Origin: Cyclobacterium qasimii M12-11B
Lineage (GTDB): Bacteria > Bacteroidota > Bacteroidia > Cytophagales > Cyclobacteriaceae
DNA length: 64,000 nucleotides
Assembly (NCBI RefSeq): GCF_000427295.1
Contig: NZ_ATNM01000097.1
Location: 1 to 64,000 of the forward strand
Direction of reading: 5' to 3'
The notes beneath the pieces are model-generated. The model saw nothing but the letters and a program-made list of their open reading frames with translations, ran no database searches and was not told the DNA's origin. Position numbers and translations under genes: made by a program. Shown one piece after another: positions 11,438 through 21,931 of the stretch (positions are counted from its first letter, which is position 1; every line of letters starts with the position of its first letter).

Positions 11438-12574
11438 ATTTTACGTTTGCTAATATACAGCCATTGTCAGAAAGGAGCATTTTCTAGCATGGCTTATTTT
11501 GTGTGAAATGCGTATAATACCTTATGGCTTTAATTGCCAATTTCTCAATGAGACCGTATTTCTATTTAACATCCCTTAAATAAATTGTTCATTGTCAATA
11601 GGTGTCAGTTACCTGTTCAGTTATCGTAGGGCCTTTAAAAACAAGGGGAGAATTAGCATTAATGCGATTTTAAAGGAATAATAAATTAATTAACAATTTG
11701 TTATTCAGTGTTCTACCTGTTATTGTGGGTTTTGATACAAAAAGCCCCAAAGCTTTGAGCCATTACTTTAATTTATTGAATGGTGTGATTATTCCAGACG
11801 AGGACTTTCAAAAACACATTTTCCCAGCAGTAAAACAGCTTTTTTTGGCAAGTTTAAATGTGGAATTGAATAAATAATTATGACAAATGTAACAAAAGCA
11901 GTATTTAAAAAAATGTATGGCAACTTTATTGGCGTTAAATTAGAGGTACTTATTCATGATAAACTTTAGAATGAAAGTTTCCCTACAGGTAAGGAGAACC
12001 AAGACGGTCCTAAATATCGTAGATTGAGGTGCTAATTGGTAAATTGCCCGAAGCTATAAGTCGCAGCTTGAAAGAGGGGAGATCAAGTTGAAGTATCACG
12101 AATCAATTTATGTCGCAATTTAAAAGTGAAAATCAGAAGAAAACACTAAAATTGTACCTTGGGATACAATTTTAGTTGCCTAAATACCTTAACTTAATAG
12201 TATTGTGGATTAAGTAGACGACATTGCAGCTTAATTGGAATAGTTTCATTTGAGGGAATTGATAAATCGATTTGTAGTATTTAATTTACCTGGAAGTTGA
12301 CTCTTTTCAGGGTCTATTTTCTGATACTAATGCAAAGGTTGCACCCATTTTATACCTATTGTTTATTTATCGCAAGATCGAAGTCACTAGGATTTTTATT
12401 GAAGTCACAGTTGTTATAGGTGTTGTTTAAAAATTCAATCAAAACCGACATTGGAATTTCTGTAATGTTTAAGTGATTGTTAATGAATAGTTTGGTGATT
12501 CATTCAATATTGAAATAGATAAAAACCATTTAAAAATTGCTGAATACGTCACAAAAAAATTATACTTAAAAAGA
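11438..12574. other. Long intergenic region with a possible degraded coding remnant
   Basis: About 1.1 kb without a convincing gene, unusually long for this window. One plus-strand frame is open from 11674 to the TAA at 11875-11877 without an ATG. It would read VLPVIVGFDTKSPKALSH and onward, which looks protein-like but is not recognised. A 29-codon ATG frame (11880-11969) follows. Both may be decayed remnants. No tRNA or clear structured RNA was found. Confidence 0.35.
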
Positions 12575-13597
12575 ATGAATTATAACCCGATAACAGCCCT
12601 TGCCATATTTTTTGGAATATGTTTGCTGCTTTATTTTGCTTTTAGACCTAAAAAAGGGATTTACTTTTTACTTAAAAGCATGTATAAACAAAAGGATAAA
12701 GTTATCATAGAGGACATCTTAAAATTTTTGTACCACAATCAATTGTCCAATAACTCCATAACAACTATTGGCCTGACAAATTCACTAAACTTTTCCAATT
12801 CATTGATTATCGAAAGTCTCAAAAAAATGATGGACAATGAGTTAATTGTTTTAGAAAAAGACAGCTATAAGCTAACTCCAAATGGCAATGAATATGCTTT
12901 TCAAATCATAAGAGCACACAGGTTGTGGGAAAAATATTTATCAGAAAAAACGGGGTTCCATAAAGAAGAATGGCACGAAAGAGCAGAAGACAAAGAACAT
13001 GAATTAAGCGAATCTGAAATCAACAAGCTTTCTGATCTTTTAGGCAATCCAAGATTTGACCCACACGGAGACCCCATACCCACGAGTAAAGGGAAAATGA
13101 AAAGCAAAAGGGGGGTGTCTTTGTCTTCACTTAAAGAAAATGATATTGGTCAGATTATTCATATTGAAGATGAACCAGATATTATTTATAAGCAGATTTT
13201 AGCAGAAAACATTCACCTATATTCCACTATTAGAGTTATTGAAAATAACCACACCAGGGTAGTTTTCCATTCAGAGGGGGAGCAATTTGTTTTAGCGCCA
13301 ATAGTAGCAGGAAATATTACCATATCTGTATCAGAGAAAAATGAGACTCTGGAAGAAAATATTGCTCGGTTATCCAGTTTAAAAATAGATGAACAGGCAA
13401 AAATTGTTGGTTTATCAAAAGAATGTAGGGGAGAAAGTAGAAGGCGATTATTAGATTTGGGTTTTGTAAAAGGGGCAACTGTAGCCATTGATTTATTAAA
13501 CCCTTTGGGTGATCCTAAAGCATACTATATAAAAGGAACTGCCATTGCTTTAAGGAAAGACCAGGCTTCAAAAATTTTAATAAACAGAATTGAGTAA
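12575..13597 (+). CDS. Membrane-anchored DtxR-type regulator with FeoA domains
   Basis: 340 residues. Order: an N-terminal membrane helix (about 6-24, ending in FRPKKG); a DtxR-type winged helix (about 43-103, with TTIGLTNSLNFSNSLIIESLKKM as the HTH); a DtxR dimerisation/metal-binding region (RAHRLWEKYLSEKTGF, EHELSE, NPRFDPHGDPIP; 113-169); an SH3-like FeoA domain (about 183-250); and a second FeoA domain (264-338, RRRLLDLGFVKGATV). DtxR proteins are iron- or manganese-dependent repressors, and FeoA binds the FeoB transporter. The fusion therefore plausibly couples transport to iron-responsive control at the membrane (inference). Its TAA overlaps the next ATG by one base (TAATG). Confidence 0.85.
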   Translation: MNYNPITALAIFFGICLLLYFAFRPKKGIYFLLKSMYKQKDKVIIEDILKFLYHNQLSNNSITTIGLTNSLNFSNSLIIESLKKMMDNELIVLEKDSYKLTPNGNEYAFQIIRAHRLWEKYLSEKTGFHKEEWHERAEDKEHELSESEINKLSDLLGNPRFDPHGDPIPTSKGKMKSKRGVSLSSLKENDIGQIIHIEDEPDIIYKQILAENIHLYSTIRVIENNHTRVVFHSEGEQFVLAPIVAGNITISVSEKNETLEENIARLSSLKIDEQAKIVGLSKECRGESRRRLLDLGFVKGATVAIDLLNPLGDPKAYYIKGTAIALRKDQASKILINRIE

Positions 13598-14373
13598 TGG
13601 AGAATAAACCGAATAGTGCTTGCGAAACTTGTGGCCTTTTCAATGCTGATGGGCTTAAAAAGCTTGGTGTGAAAACGGATGATTTTGACTTTGTTGTTGC
13701 CCTTGCTGGCAATCCAAATACAGGTAAAAGTACTGTTTTTAATGCCCTTACTGGTTTGCGGCAACATACAGGAAATTGGCCTGGGAAAACTGTCCTTAGA
13801 GCTGAGGGTGCTTTTGAGTACAATCAGCAAAAATATAAATTGGTAGATTTACCAGGTACTTATTCTTTGTTATCAACTTCAGAAGATGAAGAAGTTGCAA
13901 GAAATTTCATCCTATTCGGCAAACCCACAGTAACGGTAATTGTTGCAGATGCCAGCAGGTTAGAACGAAATTTAAACCTCGTTTTGCAAATTTTAGAAAT
14001 CACCAATAATGCTGTTTTATGCCTGAACTTAATAGATGAAGCAGAAAGAAACAATATTAAAATAGATACCAGGATTTTATCTAAAGACCTGGGAATTCCC
14101 GTTGTGCCGACAAGTGCACGGTTTCAAAAAGGAATTCCAGAACTTATTCAAACGATAAGTGAATTGGCTAATGGAAAGATTCAGTGCAAACCACGCAGGA
14201 TAAAAAACATCCCTAAAAACATTGAGAATTCTGTTCAAAAATTGAGTGATTCCTTGACAAAAGAATATCCCAACATTTCTAATAGTAGGTGGATTGCTTT
14301 TAGACTTTTAGAAGGAGATACTCAGATTATAGAGGCGTTAAAAACAGGTAATATAGCAACCAATGAGTACTAA
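13597..14373 (+). CDS. feoB: FeoB N-terminal GTPase (G domain and spacer)
   Basis: 258 residues matching the cytosolic part of ferrous iron transporter FeoB. G1 is GNPNTGKST (38-46), the G2 region is TGNWPGKT (58-65), G3 is DLPGTYSL (84-91), G4 is NLID (144-147) and G5 is TSA (172-174). A helical spacer follows and ends at GNIATNEY. An N-terminal CETCG motif (9-13) could bind metal. The frame ends inside the spacer and the membrane part continues as the next gene in another frame, overlapping by 11 bp. Either FeoB is genuinely split here with coupled translation, or one extra base separates the two. Joined, the product would be about 727 residues, normal for FeoB. Confidence 0.88.
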   Translation: MENKPNSACETCGLFNADGLKKLGVKTDDFDFVVALAGNPNTGKSTVFNALTGLRQHTGNWPGKTVLRAEGAFEYNQQKYKLVDLPGTYSLLSTSEDEEVARNFILFGKPTVTVIVADASRLERNLNLVLQILEITNNAVLCLNLIDEAERNNIKIDTRILSKDLGIPVVPTSARFQKGIPELIQTISELANGKIQCKPRRIKNIPKNIENSVQKLSDSLTKEYPNISNSRWIAFRLLEGDTQIIEALKTGNIATNEY

Positions 14374-15781
14374 GAATATAGATGATATAATCGCATTATC
14401 AGAAGAATTGCGTTGGGAAATTGGTGATGATTTTCACGATAATTTAGCCGAAAGTATTTATTCGGATGCCTCTAAAATTGTAGAGGATGCTGTAACAAAA
14501 GACAACAATAAATCTAAATTTAGATTAGATGCTAAAATAGACAAAATTGTTACGAGTAGAATTTGGGGCTTTCCGATCATGCTTTTTATTTTAGGAGCCG
14601 TATTGTGGCTTACTATAATAGGTGCCAATTACCCATCTTCGATGCTTGCTATATTATTATTAGACACCATTCAACCAATGTTGAAAAGTTTTGGTGCCAA
14701 TATTGGCTTTCCCTGGTGGCTAAGCGGTTTTTTATTCGATGGCGTTTATTTGGCTGTTGCTTGGGTTATAGCAGTGATGTTGCCGCCAATGGCTATCTTT
14801 TTTCCTTTGTTTACCCTCTTGGAGGATTTTGGTTATTTGCCAAGAGTCGCATTCAATATGGATAACCTATTCAAGAAATCTGGGGCACATGGAAAACAAG
14901 CATTGACAATGAGTATGGGGTTTGGTTGTAATGCAGCAGGAGTGGTTGCGACGCGTATTATTGATAGTCCCAGAGAACGTTTAATTGCCATAATTACCAA
15001 TAATTTTTCATTGTGTAATGGTCGTTGGCCAACACAAATATTATTGGCCACCATATTTATAGGTGCGGTTGTTCCAGCCTCTTACTCTAGTTTGGCTTCC
15101 TTAACTGCCGTTATAAGCATAGCTGTTTTAGGCATTGCCTTTATGTTTTTCTTTTCCTGGGCATTGTCCAAAACCGTATTGAAAGGAGAGGTTTCGACCT
15201 TTAATTTAGAGTTGCCTCCTTATAGACCACCTGTTTTTTGGAAAACAATTTATACCTCATTAATCGATCGAACTTTGATTGTGCTATGGCGAGCGATTGT
15301 TTTTGCAGCCCCGGCAGGAGCAGTCATTTGGTTGATTTCTAATATTTATTTAGGAGATGAAAGTATAGCTTCTTGGTTAATCGGTTCCTTTGATGGGTTT
15401 GGATTCCTGATAGGTTTAAACGGTGTTATTCTGTTGGCCTATATTGTTGCCATTCCTGCCAATGAAATCGTAATACCTACCATTTTAATGCTTACCGTAA
15501 TGGTTACAGGTGTAGCTGGTGGCGTAGGAGATGGGGTAATGTTTGAACTGGATTCTGTATCAGCCACTGCAGATATCCTGAGGTCAGGTGGTTGGACTTT
15601 ACTTACAGCTGTAAATGTAATGTTGTTTAGCTTATTGCATAATCCATGCAGTACGACAATATATACCATCTACAAAGAGACAAATTCTGTGAAATGGACC
15701 GTAGTTGCGTCAATATTACCGGTTATTGCTGGTTTTATTGTTACTTTTTTAGTGGCTCAAATTTGGAGAATTTTTGTTTAA
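14363..15781 (+). CDS. feoB: FeoB transmembrane Fe(II) channel part (Gate domains)
   Basis: 472 residues. Residues 1-65 complete the spacer ([20 protein letters not shown] is the usual lead into TM1). About eight membrane helices follow with the two Gate regions. The conserved Cys motifs [10 protein letters not shown] (185-194) and SLCNGRWP (216-223) are present, as is the late [10 protein letters not shown] motif. It imports Fe2+ across the inner membrane and needs the G domain encoded just upstream. The ATG lies in ATGAGTACTAA, shared with the upstream stop. No homopolymer sits at the junction, unlike the other broken genes here, which leaves a natural split open. Confidence 0.88.
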   Translation: MSTKNIDDIIALSEELRWEIGDDFHDNLAESIYSDASKIVEDAVTKDNNKSKFRLDAKIDKIVTSRIWGFPIMLFILGAVLWLTIIGANYPSSMLAILLLDTIQPMLKSFGANIGFPWWLSGFLFDGVYLAVAWVIAVMLPPMAIFFPLFTLLEDFGYLPRVAFNMDNLFKKSGAHGKQALTMSMGFGCNAAGVVATRIIDSPRERLIAIITNNFSLCNGRWPTQILLATIFIGAVVPASYSSLASLTAVISIAVLGIAFMFFFSWALSKTVLKGEVSTFNLELPPYRPPVFWKTIYTSLIDRTLIVLWRAIVFAAPAGAVIWLISNIYLGDESIASWLIGSFDGFGFLIGLNGVILLAYIVAIPANEIVIPTILMLTVMVTGVAGGVGDGVMFELDSVSATADILRSGGWTLLTAVNVMLFSLLHNPCSTTIYTIYKETNSVKWTVVASILPVIAGFIVTFLVAQIWRIFV

Positions 15782-15817
15782 TAGCTATTCTTAAGAAATG
15801 AAAATTTAGAATAGCTA
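15782..15817 (+). terminator. Inverted repeat ending the feo operon
   Basis: Perfect 10-bp arms TAGCTATTCT (15782-15791) and AGAATAGCTA (15808-15817) directly after the feoB stop, with a 16-nt AT-rich loop. No T run follows at once, so intrinsic termination is probable but not certain. Confidence 0.5.
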
Positions 15818-16078
15818 GCTTCCCAAAGTTTTAACAAATAGGCCCATCCAAACAAAAGCTTTTCTGAAAATTTATCAAAGACGATATTGGTCATTTCTTT
15901 ATTAATTGAAAAGAAACCCAATTTACTCTATACTGTAAGCCGGATTTAATCGACGCTAATTTCAATTTTTTGGTGTTTACTTACAAGATATTGCTCTAAT
16001 CCTGGTTTAGTATTCCCCAAATAAACCTTTTCATTAAACTATTGTCAAACGATTCAGTAAGCTTAATCATTTATAACT

Positions 16079-17071
16079 ATGGATAAATATTTATTTTCTA
16101 TTTTATTATTAGTGCTTTTTTCCTGTAATACGATTGAAGACGATATAATTGAAAACAATAGCAATGTTTACAAACCCAAAGGTTTGTATTCCAGTTCTTT
16201 TGGCAATGTTTCAGCATTGGACAATGAGGAGGTTCAGGGCACTTTAATTCGTGTTACCTGGAGTGATCTGGAACCAAGTGAAGGCGATTATGATTTTTCA
16301 AAAATAGAGCAATTTCTTGTCTCAATTAAATCAAGAGACTTAAAATGGAGTTTGGGGATTATTGCTGGGGGTAGTAGTCCATACTGGTTATTTCATTCGC
16401 TTAATGTGGATTCTTTTGAAATTACAGATTATTACAATAATGTAAAGAAAATCCCTAAAATTTGGGATCCTATAGTCAATCAAAAATTAGCGCAGTTGGC
16501 CCAAGCATTGGCAAAGGAGTATGGAAATGATGAAGACTTAGCCTTGGTATATGTCCCTCAAATGACTGCAAATGGCATTGAAGGGCATTTTAATGGGGTC
16601 CCTGTCTCCTTGCTTACTGATGCTGGATTCACTGCTGACAGGTGGGTAAATTCTGTTAAAGAAACAGCTGAAAATTTCGCATTGGCCTTTCCTGATAAAG
16701 CCATTGCAGTCGAAGTACATGATGTGATAAATGATACCTCTATTCCAAACCGAATCATTACGGACTTGTGGAATGACAGTTCTTTGAATCAACGTGTTGG
16801 GGCTGCAATTTGGTGGATTTCTGGGAAGACAACTTACCAACCCAATTTGTTGGATGTGTTAACCGCTTTTCCAGGAGATATCTATGCCCAGGCCATTGGT
16901 AGGTCTGACCAAACCGAAAGGTTTAAAGACGATGATTACAATAGCATGTTTGTTCAGGCAAAAACCATGGGAGTAAGGTACATTGAACTTTGGGAATATG
17001 AGTTTGTAAACAATACCTACCCCCAATATTTTGCTGATTTTAATGCTTATGCCAACAGTACTTATGAATAG
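16079..17071 (+). CDS. Putative TIM-barrel glycoside hydrolase-like lipoprotein
   Basis: 330 residues with a short lipoprotein signal (MDKYLFSILLLVLFSC, lipobox Cys16), so probably lipid-anchored and facing the periplasm or surface. The body resembles a (beta/alpha)8 hydrolase of the GH42/GH5 type: LIRVTWSDLEPSEGDYDF is the usual R-x-W-xx-xEP-xG-x-Y/F-D strand, and AVEVHDV and YIELWEYEF are late strands with acidic residues that could be catalytic. The family cannot be fixed by eye, and the exact acid/base pair is not assigned. Stands alone, closed by a strong hairpin at 17119-17154. Confidence 0.6.
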   Translation: MDKYLFSILLLVLFSCNTIEDDIIENNSNVYKPKGLYSSSFGNVSALDNEEVQGTLIRVTWSDLEPSEGDYDFSKIEQFLVSIKSRDLKWSLGIIAGGSSPYWLFHSLNVDSFEITDYYNNVKKIPKIWDPIVNQKLAQLAQALAKEYGNDEDLALVYVPQMTANGIEGHFNGVPVSLLTDAGFTADRWVNSVKETAENFALAFPDKAIAVEVHDVINDTSIPNRIITDLWNDSSLNQRVGAAIWWISGKTTYQPNLLDVLTAFPGDIYAQAIGRSDQTERFKDDDYNSMFVQAKTMGVRYIELWEYEFVNNTYPQYFADFNAYANSTYE

Positions 17072-17118
17072 CGATTAGAGCCCGGAAGGCATTAAAAGTT
17101 TTTAAATTCCAGTTGGTG

Positions 17119-17154
17119 TTTTATTGATGGGGTGGAATGTACCCATCAATAAAA
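17119..17154 (+). terminator. Hairpin terminator after the lipoprotein gene
   Basis: Perfect 13-bp arms TTTTATTGATGGG (17119-17131) and CCCATCAATAAAA (17142-17154) around a 10-nt loop, 47 bp after the stop at 17071. Confidence 0.75.
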
Positions 17155-17335
17155 ACGTAAATGGAATGCCATTTTAAGATTATCAGGATCACCTTTCGTT
17201 TGAAGCTAAGAGGTCGTCCTTTACTTGTCGTGGTAGGATTTGTTCACTTTGCAGTAGTTACTATTAAGGTTTAAACCTTAGACAAAGTTTATAAATTAGT
17301 TGCCTTAATTTCGATAAGGTAAAAAGCGGCATAAG

Positions 17336-19674
17336 ATGAAAACAATCGCAAAGTTTTGGCTATTACTAATGGCATTAAATGCTTTTTTAGCCTGTTCCGA
17401 ACAAGAACAAGAAGAGCTGGATCTCTCGGAGGCAAAAATCTTGATATCTCCCCAGATTAAATCACCTATCAAGGATACCGCAGGAGATATTCTTCTGGAA
17501 GAAATTGAAAAACGAACAGGGCTTCATCTTGGCTTAACAAATAACTGGGATGCCAAAACCACCATTGCGCTGGCATTAGCAGAAGAAATTGAATTGTTTG
17601 GGGAAGAGGTTCCTGCACGGGGTGCTAAAAGTGCAGAAGAACTACAAAAAGAAGGCTATCGCATTTTCAATGAAAACAAAGGAGGTAAAAACACCATTTG
17701 GATCCTTGGGGCAGATGCACGAGGGATTTTATACGGAATAGGCAAATTGCTGAGAACTGCCAAAATGAGCAATGGAAATATAACTATTGATTCCAAAATT
17801 GATTTTTCCGAAGCTCCTGAATATACCCTCCGTGGCCATCAGTTTGGCTATCGGAATACCGCCAATTCCTGGGATGCCTGGACGGTGGAGCAGTTTGACC
17901 AGCATTTTAGAGAACAGGTGCTTTTCGGCGCCAATAGTTTTGAGAACATTCCTTTTCAGGAAGTAAATTCGAGTCCTCATTTTAAAGTAGATCCACAGAT
18001 CATGGAAGTGGAACTAAGCAAAATTTGCGAAAAATACGATGCTGAGTATTGGGTTTGGACACCAGCTCCACATGATTTGAAAGTTACAAATGCCCACCAG
18101 GAAGGGCTTGAAGAACAAGAAGCTTTTTTTGCAAAATGTCCCAGATTAGATGGGGTATTTGTCCCAGGTGGCGATCCAGGAGAAAACCATCCTGCCCAGT
18201 TAATACCTTATTTGAATGATTTGTCGGCTAGATTGCACAAGTACCACCCAGATGCAGGGATTTGGGTTTCTCTACAAGGCTTTAATAAAGAAAAAGTTGA
18301 TTATTTTTTCGCTTACCTGGAAGAAAACAATCCTGACTGGCTCAAAGGTTTGGTTTATGGGCCCAGTAGCCCGCCAATAGATTTGGAAAGAGAGCGGTTA
18401 CCCAAAAAATACCTGCATCGCTTTTATCCAGACATTACCCATACCGTTAGATGCCAATATCCAGTGGACAATTGGGACCAAGCGTTTGCATTGACTTTGG
18501 GAAGAGAACCTTGTAATCCACAACCATTAATGTATACTGAACTCTTTAATAGAGACAGCAAATTTACAGATGGCTTTATCACTTATTCCGATGGTTCCCA
18601 TGATGATGTGAACAAAGTATTATGGAGTCAATTGGGTGTAGATCCCAATAATGATCCCAAAGAAATCGTCTTGGAATATACCCAATTCTTTTTTGGTCCT
18701 GACGTAGCTGAAGCTGCTGCTCAAGGAATATTTGCCTTGGAAGAAAACTGGGATGGGCCAATTTTAAAAACAATTCCATTAAGGAAACCCTGGCCTTATG
18801 GAAAAGGCTGGAAGATAGCAATCCACATTTGTCGAGCAATTGGAGGTGGCAACAATTGGTGATGAGGGCTTATTATGATGCTTACATCCAAGACAGGCTG
18901 GCCTTTGAAAAAATGCTTGAAACCGAAGCCTATGTAATATTGGAACAAGCCAATACAATTGGCGCAGACAAAGCTATGGCGCAAGCTTTGAAACATATTA
19001 ATAAAGCGGATACAGAACTCGTTTCACAAGACTTGAAGGAGAAAGTATTCGATTATGGCGAAAAATTATTTCAATCCATAGGCGCCCAAAGCAGTGTTGA
19101 AATGTACCAGGCACGCAGTGCAGAAAGGGGAGCAGTCCTGGATTTTATAGATTATCCTTTGAACAATAGGTGGTGGTTGGAAGATGAATTTAAGAAGATC
19201 GCCATGTTTAAATCTGAGGAAGAAAAGTTAACGCGGTTGGAATTTATCAAAAATTATGAGTTTCCAGGAGAAGGTAGCTTTTATGACAATATCTCTAGTG
19301 CGGATGCCATGCATGTCACTTCCAAAACGGATGATGCCATAGATTTTTTATGGGAAAATGATGGCTTAAGCAAAAAACGGCTCTCAACACAATTGTTTCA
19401 GTTTAGCCCCACTTTGGAGTACAGTGGGTTAGATGCAACTTCCGATTACCTGATTCGTGTTTCAGGGTATGGTGAGGCCCTTTTAAGAGCCAACGGGCAA
19501 CGGCTTCAACCTACCAAATACGAAAAGAATTTTGAAGAATTTAAAGAATTCCCCCTTTCTAAGGATTTGATTACGGATGGTAAATTAAAGATTAGCTTTG
19601 ACAAACCCGATGAAGAACACTTGAATTGGAGAAAGCAATCACGTGTTACCGATGTTTGGGTTATCAAACAATGA
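17336..19674 (+). pseudogene. Frameshifted alpha-glucuronidase-like glycoside hydrolase lipoprotein
   Basis: Two frames encode one protein of about 779 residues. The 5' piece (17336-18862, 508 codons) has a lipoprotein signal (lipobox Cys20), a GH20/GH67-type zincin-like N-terminal domain (ADARGILYGIGKLLRTA) and a TIM-barrel-like centre (YWVWTPAPHD, VFVPGGDPGENHPA). After GWKIA (codon 495, base 18820) the sense moves by one base to NPHLSSNWRWQQLV and runs to 19674. Adding one A in AA at 18820-18821 restores a single frame. The C-terminal part would be helical plus a beta-sandwich. The family assignment is a resemblance, not a match. The stop overlaps the aldolase start by ATGA, so both are one transcript, suggesting uronic-acid or sugar release followed by catabolism. 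Confidence 0.7.
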
Positions 19675-20627
19675 CAATGGAATCAAACGACAAACCTTTA
19701 GTTGAGAAAGAGCTTTATCCCTTAAAGGGGATAGTAACAGTACTCAATACACCGTTTACCAGGGAGGATACAATTGATTATTCGGCGTTAAAAAACAATG
19801 TTCTTGAAGCTTTAAAAGCAGGTGTTGCGGGTTTTTTAGTTCCTGCAATGGCTGCTGAAGTTTATAAACTGTCCTACACCGAACGACAAAAAATGCTTGC
19901 ACTTGTTTTGGAAACGGTGGAGAATAGGGTCCCGGTTATTGGAGGAGCTGGGGAACAGGATTTATCCAAAAGTAAAGCCCTATTGAAAACCTATTTAAAT
20001 CTAGGTTGTAAAAATGTACTGTTCCAAATTCCGTTTGTGGATGAGCTACAATTCAGGAATCATTTTATGGAATTGGCGGCACTTGATCCGGAAATGATCA
20101 TGTTGCAAGATTGGAATGCTTCAGGATATGGTTTATCGGACGACCTTATTTGCAATTTATTTGAAGAAGTGCCTAATTTCAGATGTCTGAAAATTGAAAC
20201 TGTTCCGGCAGGTCCAAAATATTCACGGATCTTGGAATTGACAAAAGGGAAATTGAACGTTAGTGGAGGCTGGGCAGTTTCCCAAATGATAGAAGGCCTG
20301 CATCGTGGGGTCCATGCTTTTATGCCTACAGGCATGCATTCTATTTACACAAGCATTTACCATCTTTTTGAGGAAGGGAAATATGAGGATGCGGAAGCGC
20401 TTTTTGAGAAGATCATTCCTGTTTTGGCCTTTTCCAATCAACACCTGGACATCTCCATACACTTTTTTAAACGCTTGCTTTACCGCCAGGGTATTTATCC
20501 CACTCCCAATGTGCGAAATCCCATTCTGCCCTTTGATGCGCTACATCAAAAATTGGCAGACAAACATATAGATCGTATTTTGCAAATTGAAAACGAATTG
20601 AAAACCCTCAGTTCGAATTTATCCTGA
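19671..20627 (+). CDS. Dihydrodipicolinate synthase family (class I aldolase-like) protein
   Basis: 318 residues from the ATG at 19671 (ATGA overlap with the hydrolase stop; 19677 is an alternative). A TIM barrel of the DapA/NanA superfamily: KGIVTVLNTPFT start, GVAGFLVPAMAAEV in place of the GxxGE loop, and Schiff-base Lys K174 in FRCLKIETVP. The usual catalytic Tyr of the YNxP motif is replaced (LQDWNASGYG), so this is unlikely to be true DapA. Coupling to a glycoside hydrolase suggests a keto-deoxy sugar acid aldolase or dehydratase (inference). Confidence 0.85.
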   Translation: MTMESNDKPLVEKELYPLKGIVTVLNTPFTREDTIDYSALKNNVLEALKAGVAGFLVPAMAAEVYKLSYTERQKMLALVLETVENRVPVIGGAGEQDLSKSKALLKTYLNLGCKNVLFQIPFVDELQFRNHFMELAALDPEMIMLQDWNASGYGLSDDLICNLFEEVPNFRCLKIETVPAGPKYSRILELTKGKLNVSGGWAVSQMIEGLHRGVHAFMPTGMHSIYTSIYHLFEEGKYEDAEALFEKIIPVLAFSNQHLDISIHFFKRLLYRQGIYPTPNVRNPILPFDALHQKLADKHIDRILQIENELKTLSSNLS

Positions 20628-20734
20628 TTTCCTCATGGTTTCATTACTACCCCTGAATAAAGATCAGGCGGTGCTAAGAAGGATCAGGAAATGCCATTTC
20701 ATGATCTGGGTTAAATAATCACTTGTTTTTTTAG

Positions 20735-21931
20735 ATGAAGAAGTTAATAATTATTGGCGGAGGTCCTGCCGCACTTATACTTGCAGCAGAGCTTGACACC
20801 AAAAAATATAAGGTGACACTTTTCGATAAGAAAAAGACAGTGGGGCGAAAATTTTTAGTGGCTGGAGAAGGTGGATTGAACCTGACCTACAATGCTTCCT
20901 TAGAAGCCCTCACAAATCAATACTTTCCAAGAGAATTTATGGCTCCTGTCCTCCGTCAGTTCACCAATCAGGATCTGATGAGCTGGCTAAATAAACATGA
21001 AATCCCAACATTTATTGGCTCTAGTAATCGGGTTTTTCCTGAATTGGGAATTAAGCCTATTGAGGTACTTAATAAAATCACAACTTATATATCAGACAGG
21101 GATATAGCGTTTCAGCTAGGTGCAAAATGGGAAGGCTGGAATGAGGAAGGGCACTTGTGTTTCCATGAAATGGAGGGTGTTCTTGCTGACATTGTTGTAT
21201 TTGCGATGGGTGGAGCCAGCTGGCAGGTAACGGGCTCCGATGGTGACTGGAGAGAAACCTTCGAAGCGAATGGGGTAAAGGTAGAGCCATTTAGAGCTGC
21301 CAATTGTGCTTTTGAGGTGGATTGGGATAAAACTTTTATTTCTACACACGAGGGGAAACCTTTAAAGAATATAGCCCTGTCTTTCGATGGACATAGTTCT
21401 AAAGGAGAGTTGAATATTTCCAAATTTGGTCTTGAGGGCAATGCCATTTATGCCTTAAGCCAAAAGATTCAAGAAAAATTGCTTGACGAAGAAAGTGTCC
21501 TTGTCCATTTGGACTTAAAGCCTACCATGACAATAGATCAGTTGAAGGCAAAATACAAACGTTCTCATCGATCCAAGGTAACTGATGTTTTGAATAAGGA
21601 TTTAAATCTTGACCGTACGGCCATTTCATTGTTAAAGCAATGCTGCGACAAAGACGCCTTTTCAAATCCTGACATGCTGGTAAAAACAATCAAGTCTGTA
21701 CCAATTGTCATCAAATCTGCAGGTGAATTGGATGAAGCCATTTCAACTTTAGGTGGTGTCGCTTTGGATGAAATAGATGAAAATTTTCAGTTAAAAAAAA
21801 TACCTAATTCTTATGCTATTGGAGAGATGCTTGACTGGTATGCACCCACTGGAGGGTATTTATTGCAGGGTTGCTTTAGTATGGGGTTTGTCTTAGCAAA
21901 ATTTTTGAATGCACTGGAGGATAAAGAGTAG
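20735..21931 (+). CDS. HI0933/BaiN-like NAD(P)/FAD-dependent flavoprotein
   Basis: 398 residues. The N-terminal FAD dinucleotide motif is IIGGGPAALILAAEL (4-18), followed by GRKFLVAGEGGLNLTYN, the signature of HI0933-type flavoproteins. GGASWQVTGSDGDW and the C-terminal YAIGEMLDWYAPTGGYLLQ are the second nucleotide-contacting segment. The shorter sub-branch (about 400 residues, PP_4765/TIGR03862 type) fits. Substrate and physiological role are not known for this branch. Cytoplasmic, alone, no clear promoter. Confidence 0.88.
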   Translation: MKKLIIIGGGPAALILAAELDTKKYKVTLFDKKKTVGRKFLVAGEGGLNLTYNASLEALTNQYFPREFMAPVLRQFTNQDLMSWLNKHEIPTFIGSSNRVFPELGIKPIEVLNKITTYISDRDIAFQLGAKWEGWNEEGHLCFHEMEGVLADIVVFAMGGASWQVTGSDGDWRETFEANGVKVEPFRAANCAFEVDWDKTFISTHEGKPLKNIALSFDGHSSKGELNISKFGLEGNAIYALSQKIQEKLLDEESVLVHLDLKPTMTIDQLKAKYKRSHRSKVTDVLNKDLNLDRTAISLLKQCCDKDAFSNPDMLVKTIKSVPIVIKSAGELDEAISTLGGVALDEIDENFQLKKIPNSYAIGEMLDWYAPTGGYLLQGCFSMGFVLAKFLNALEDKE

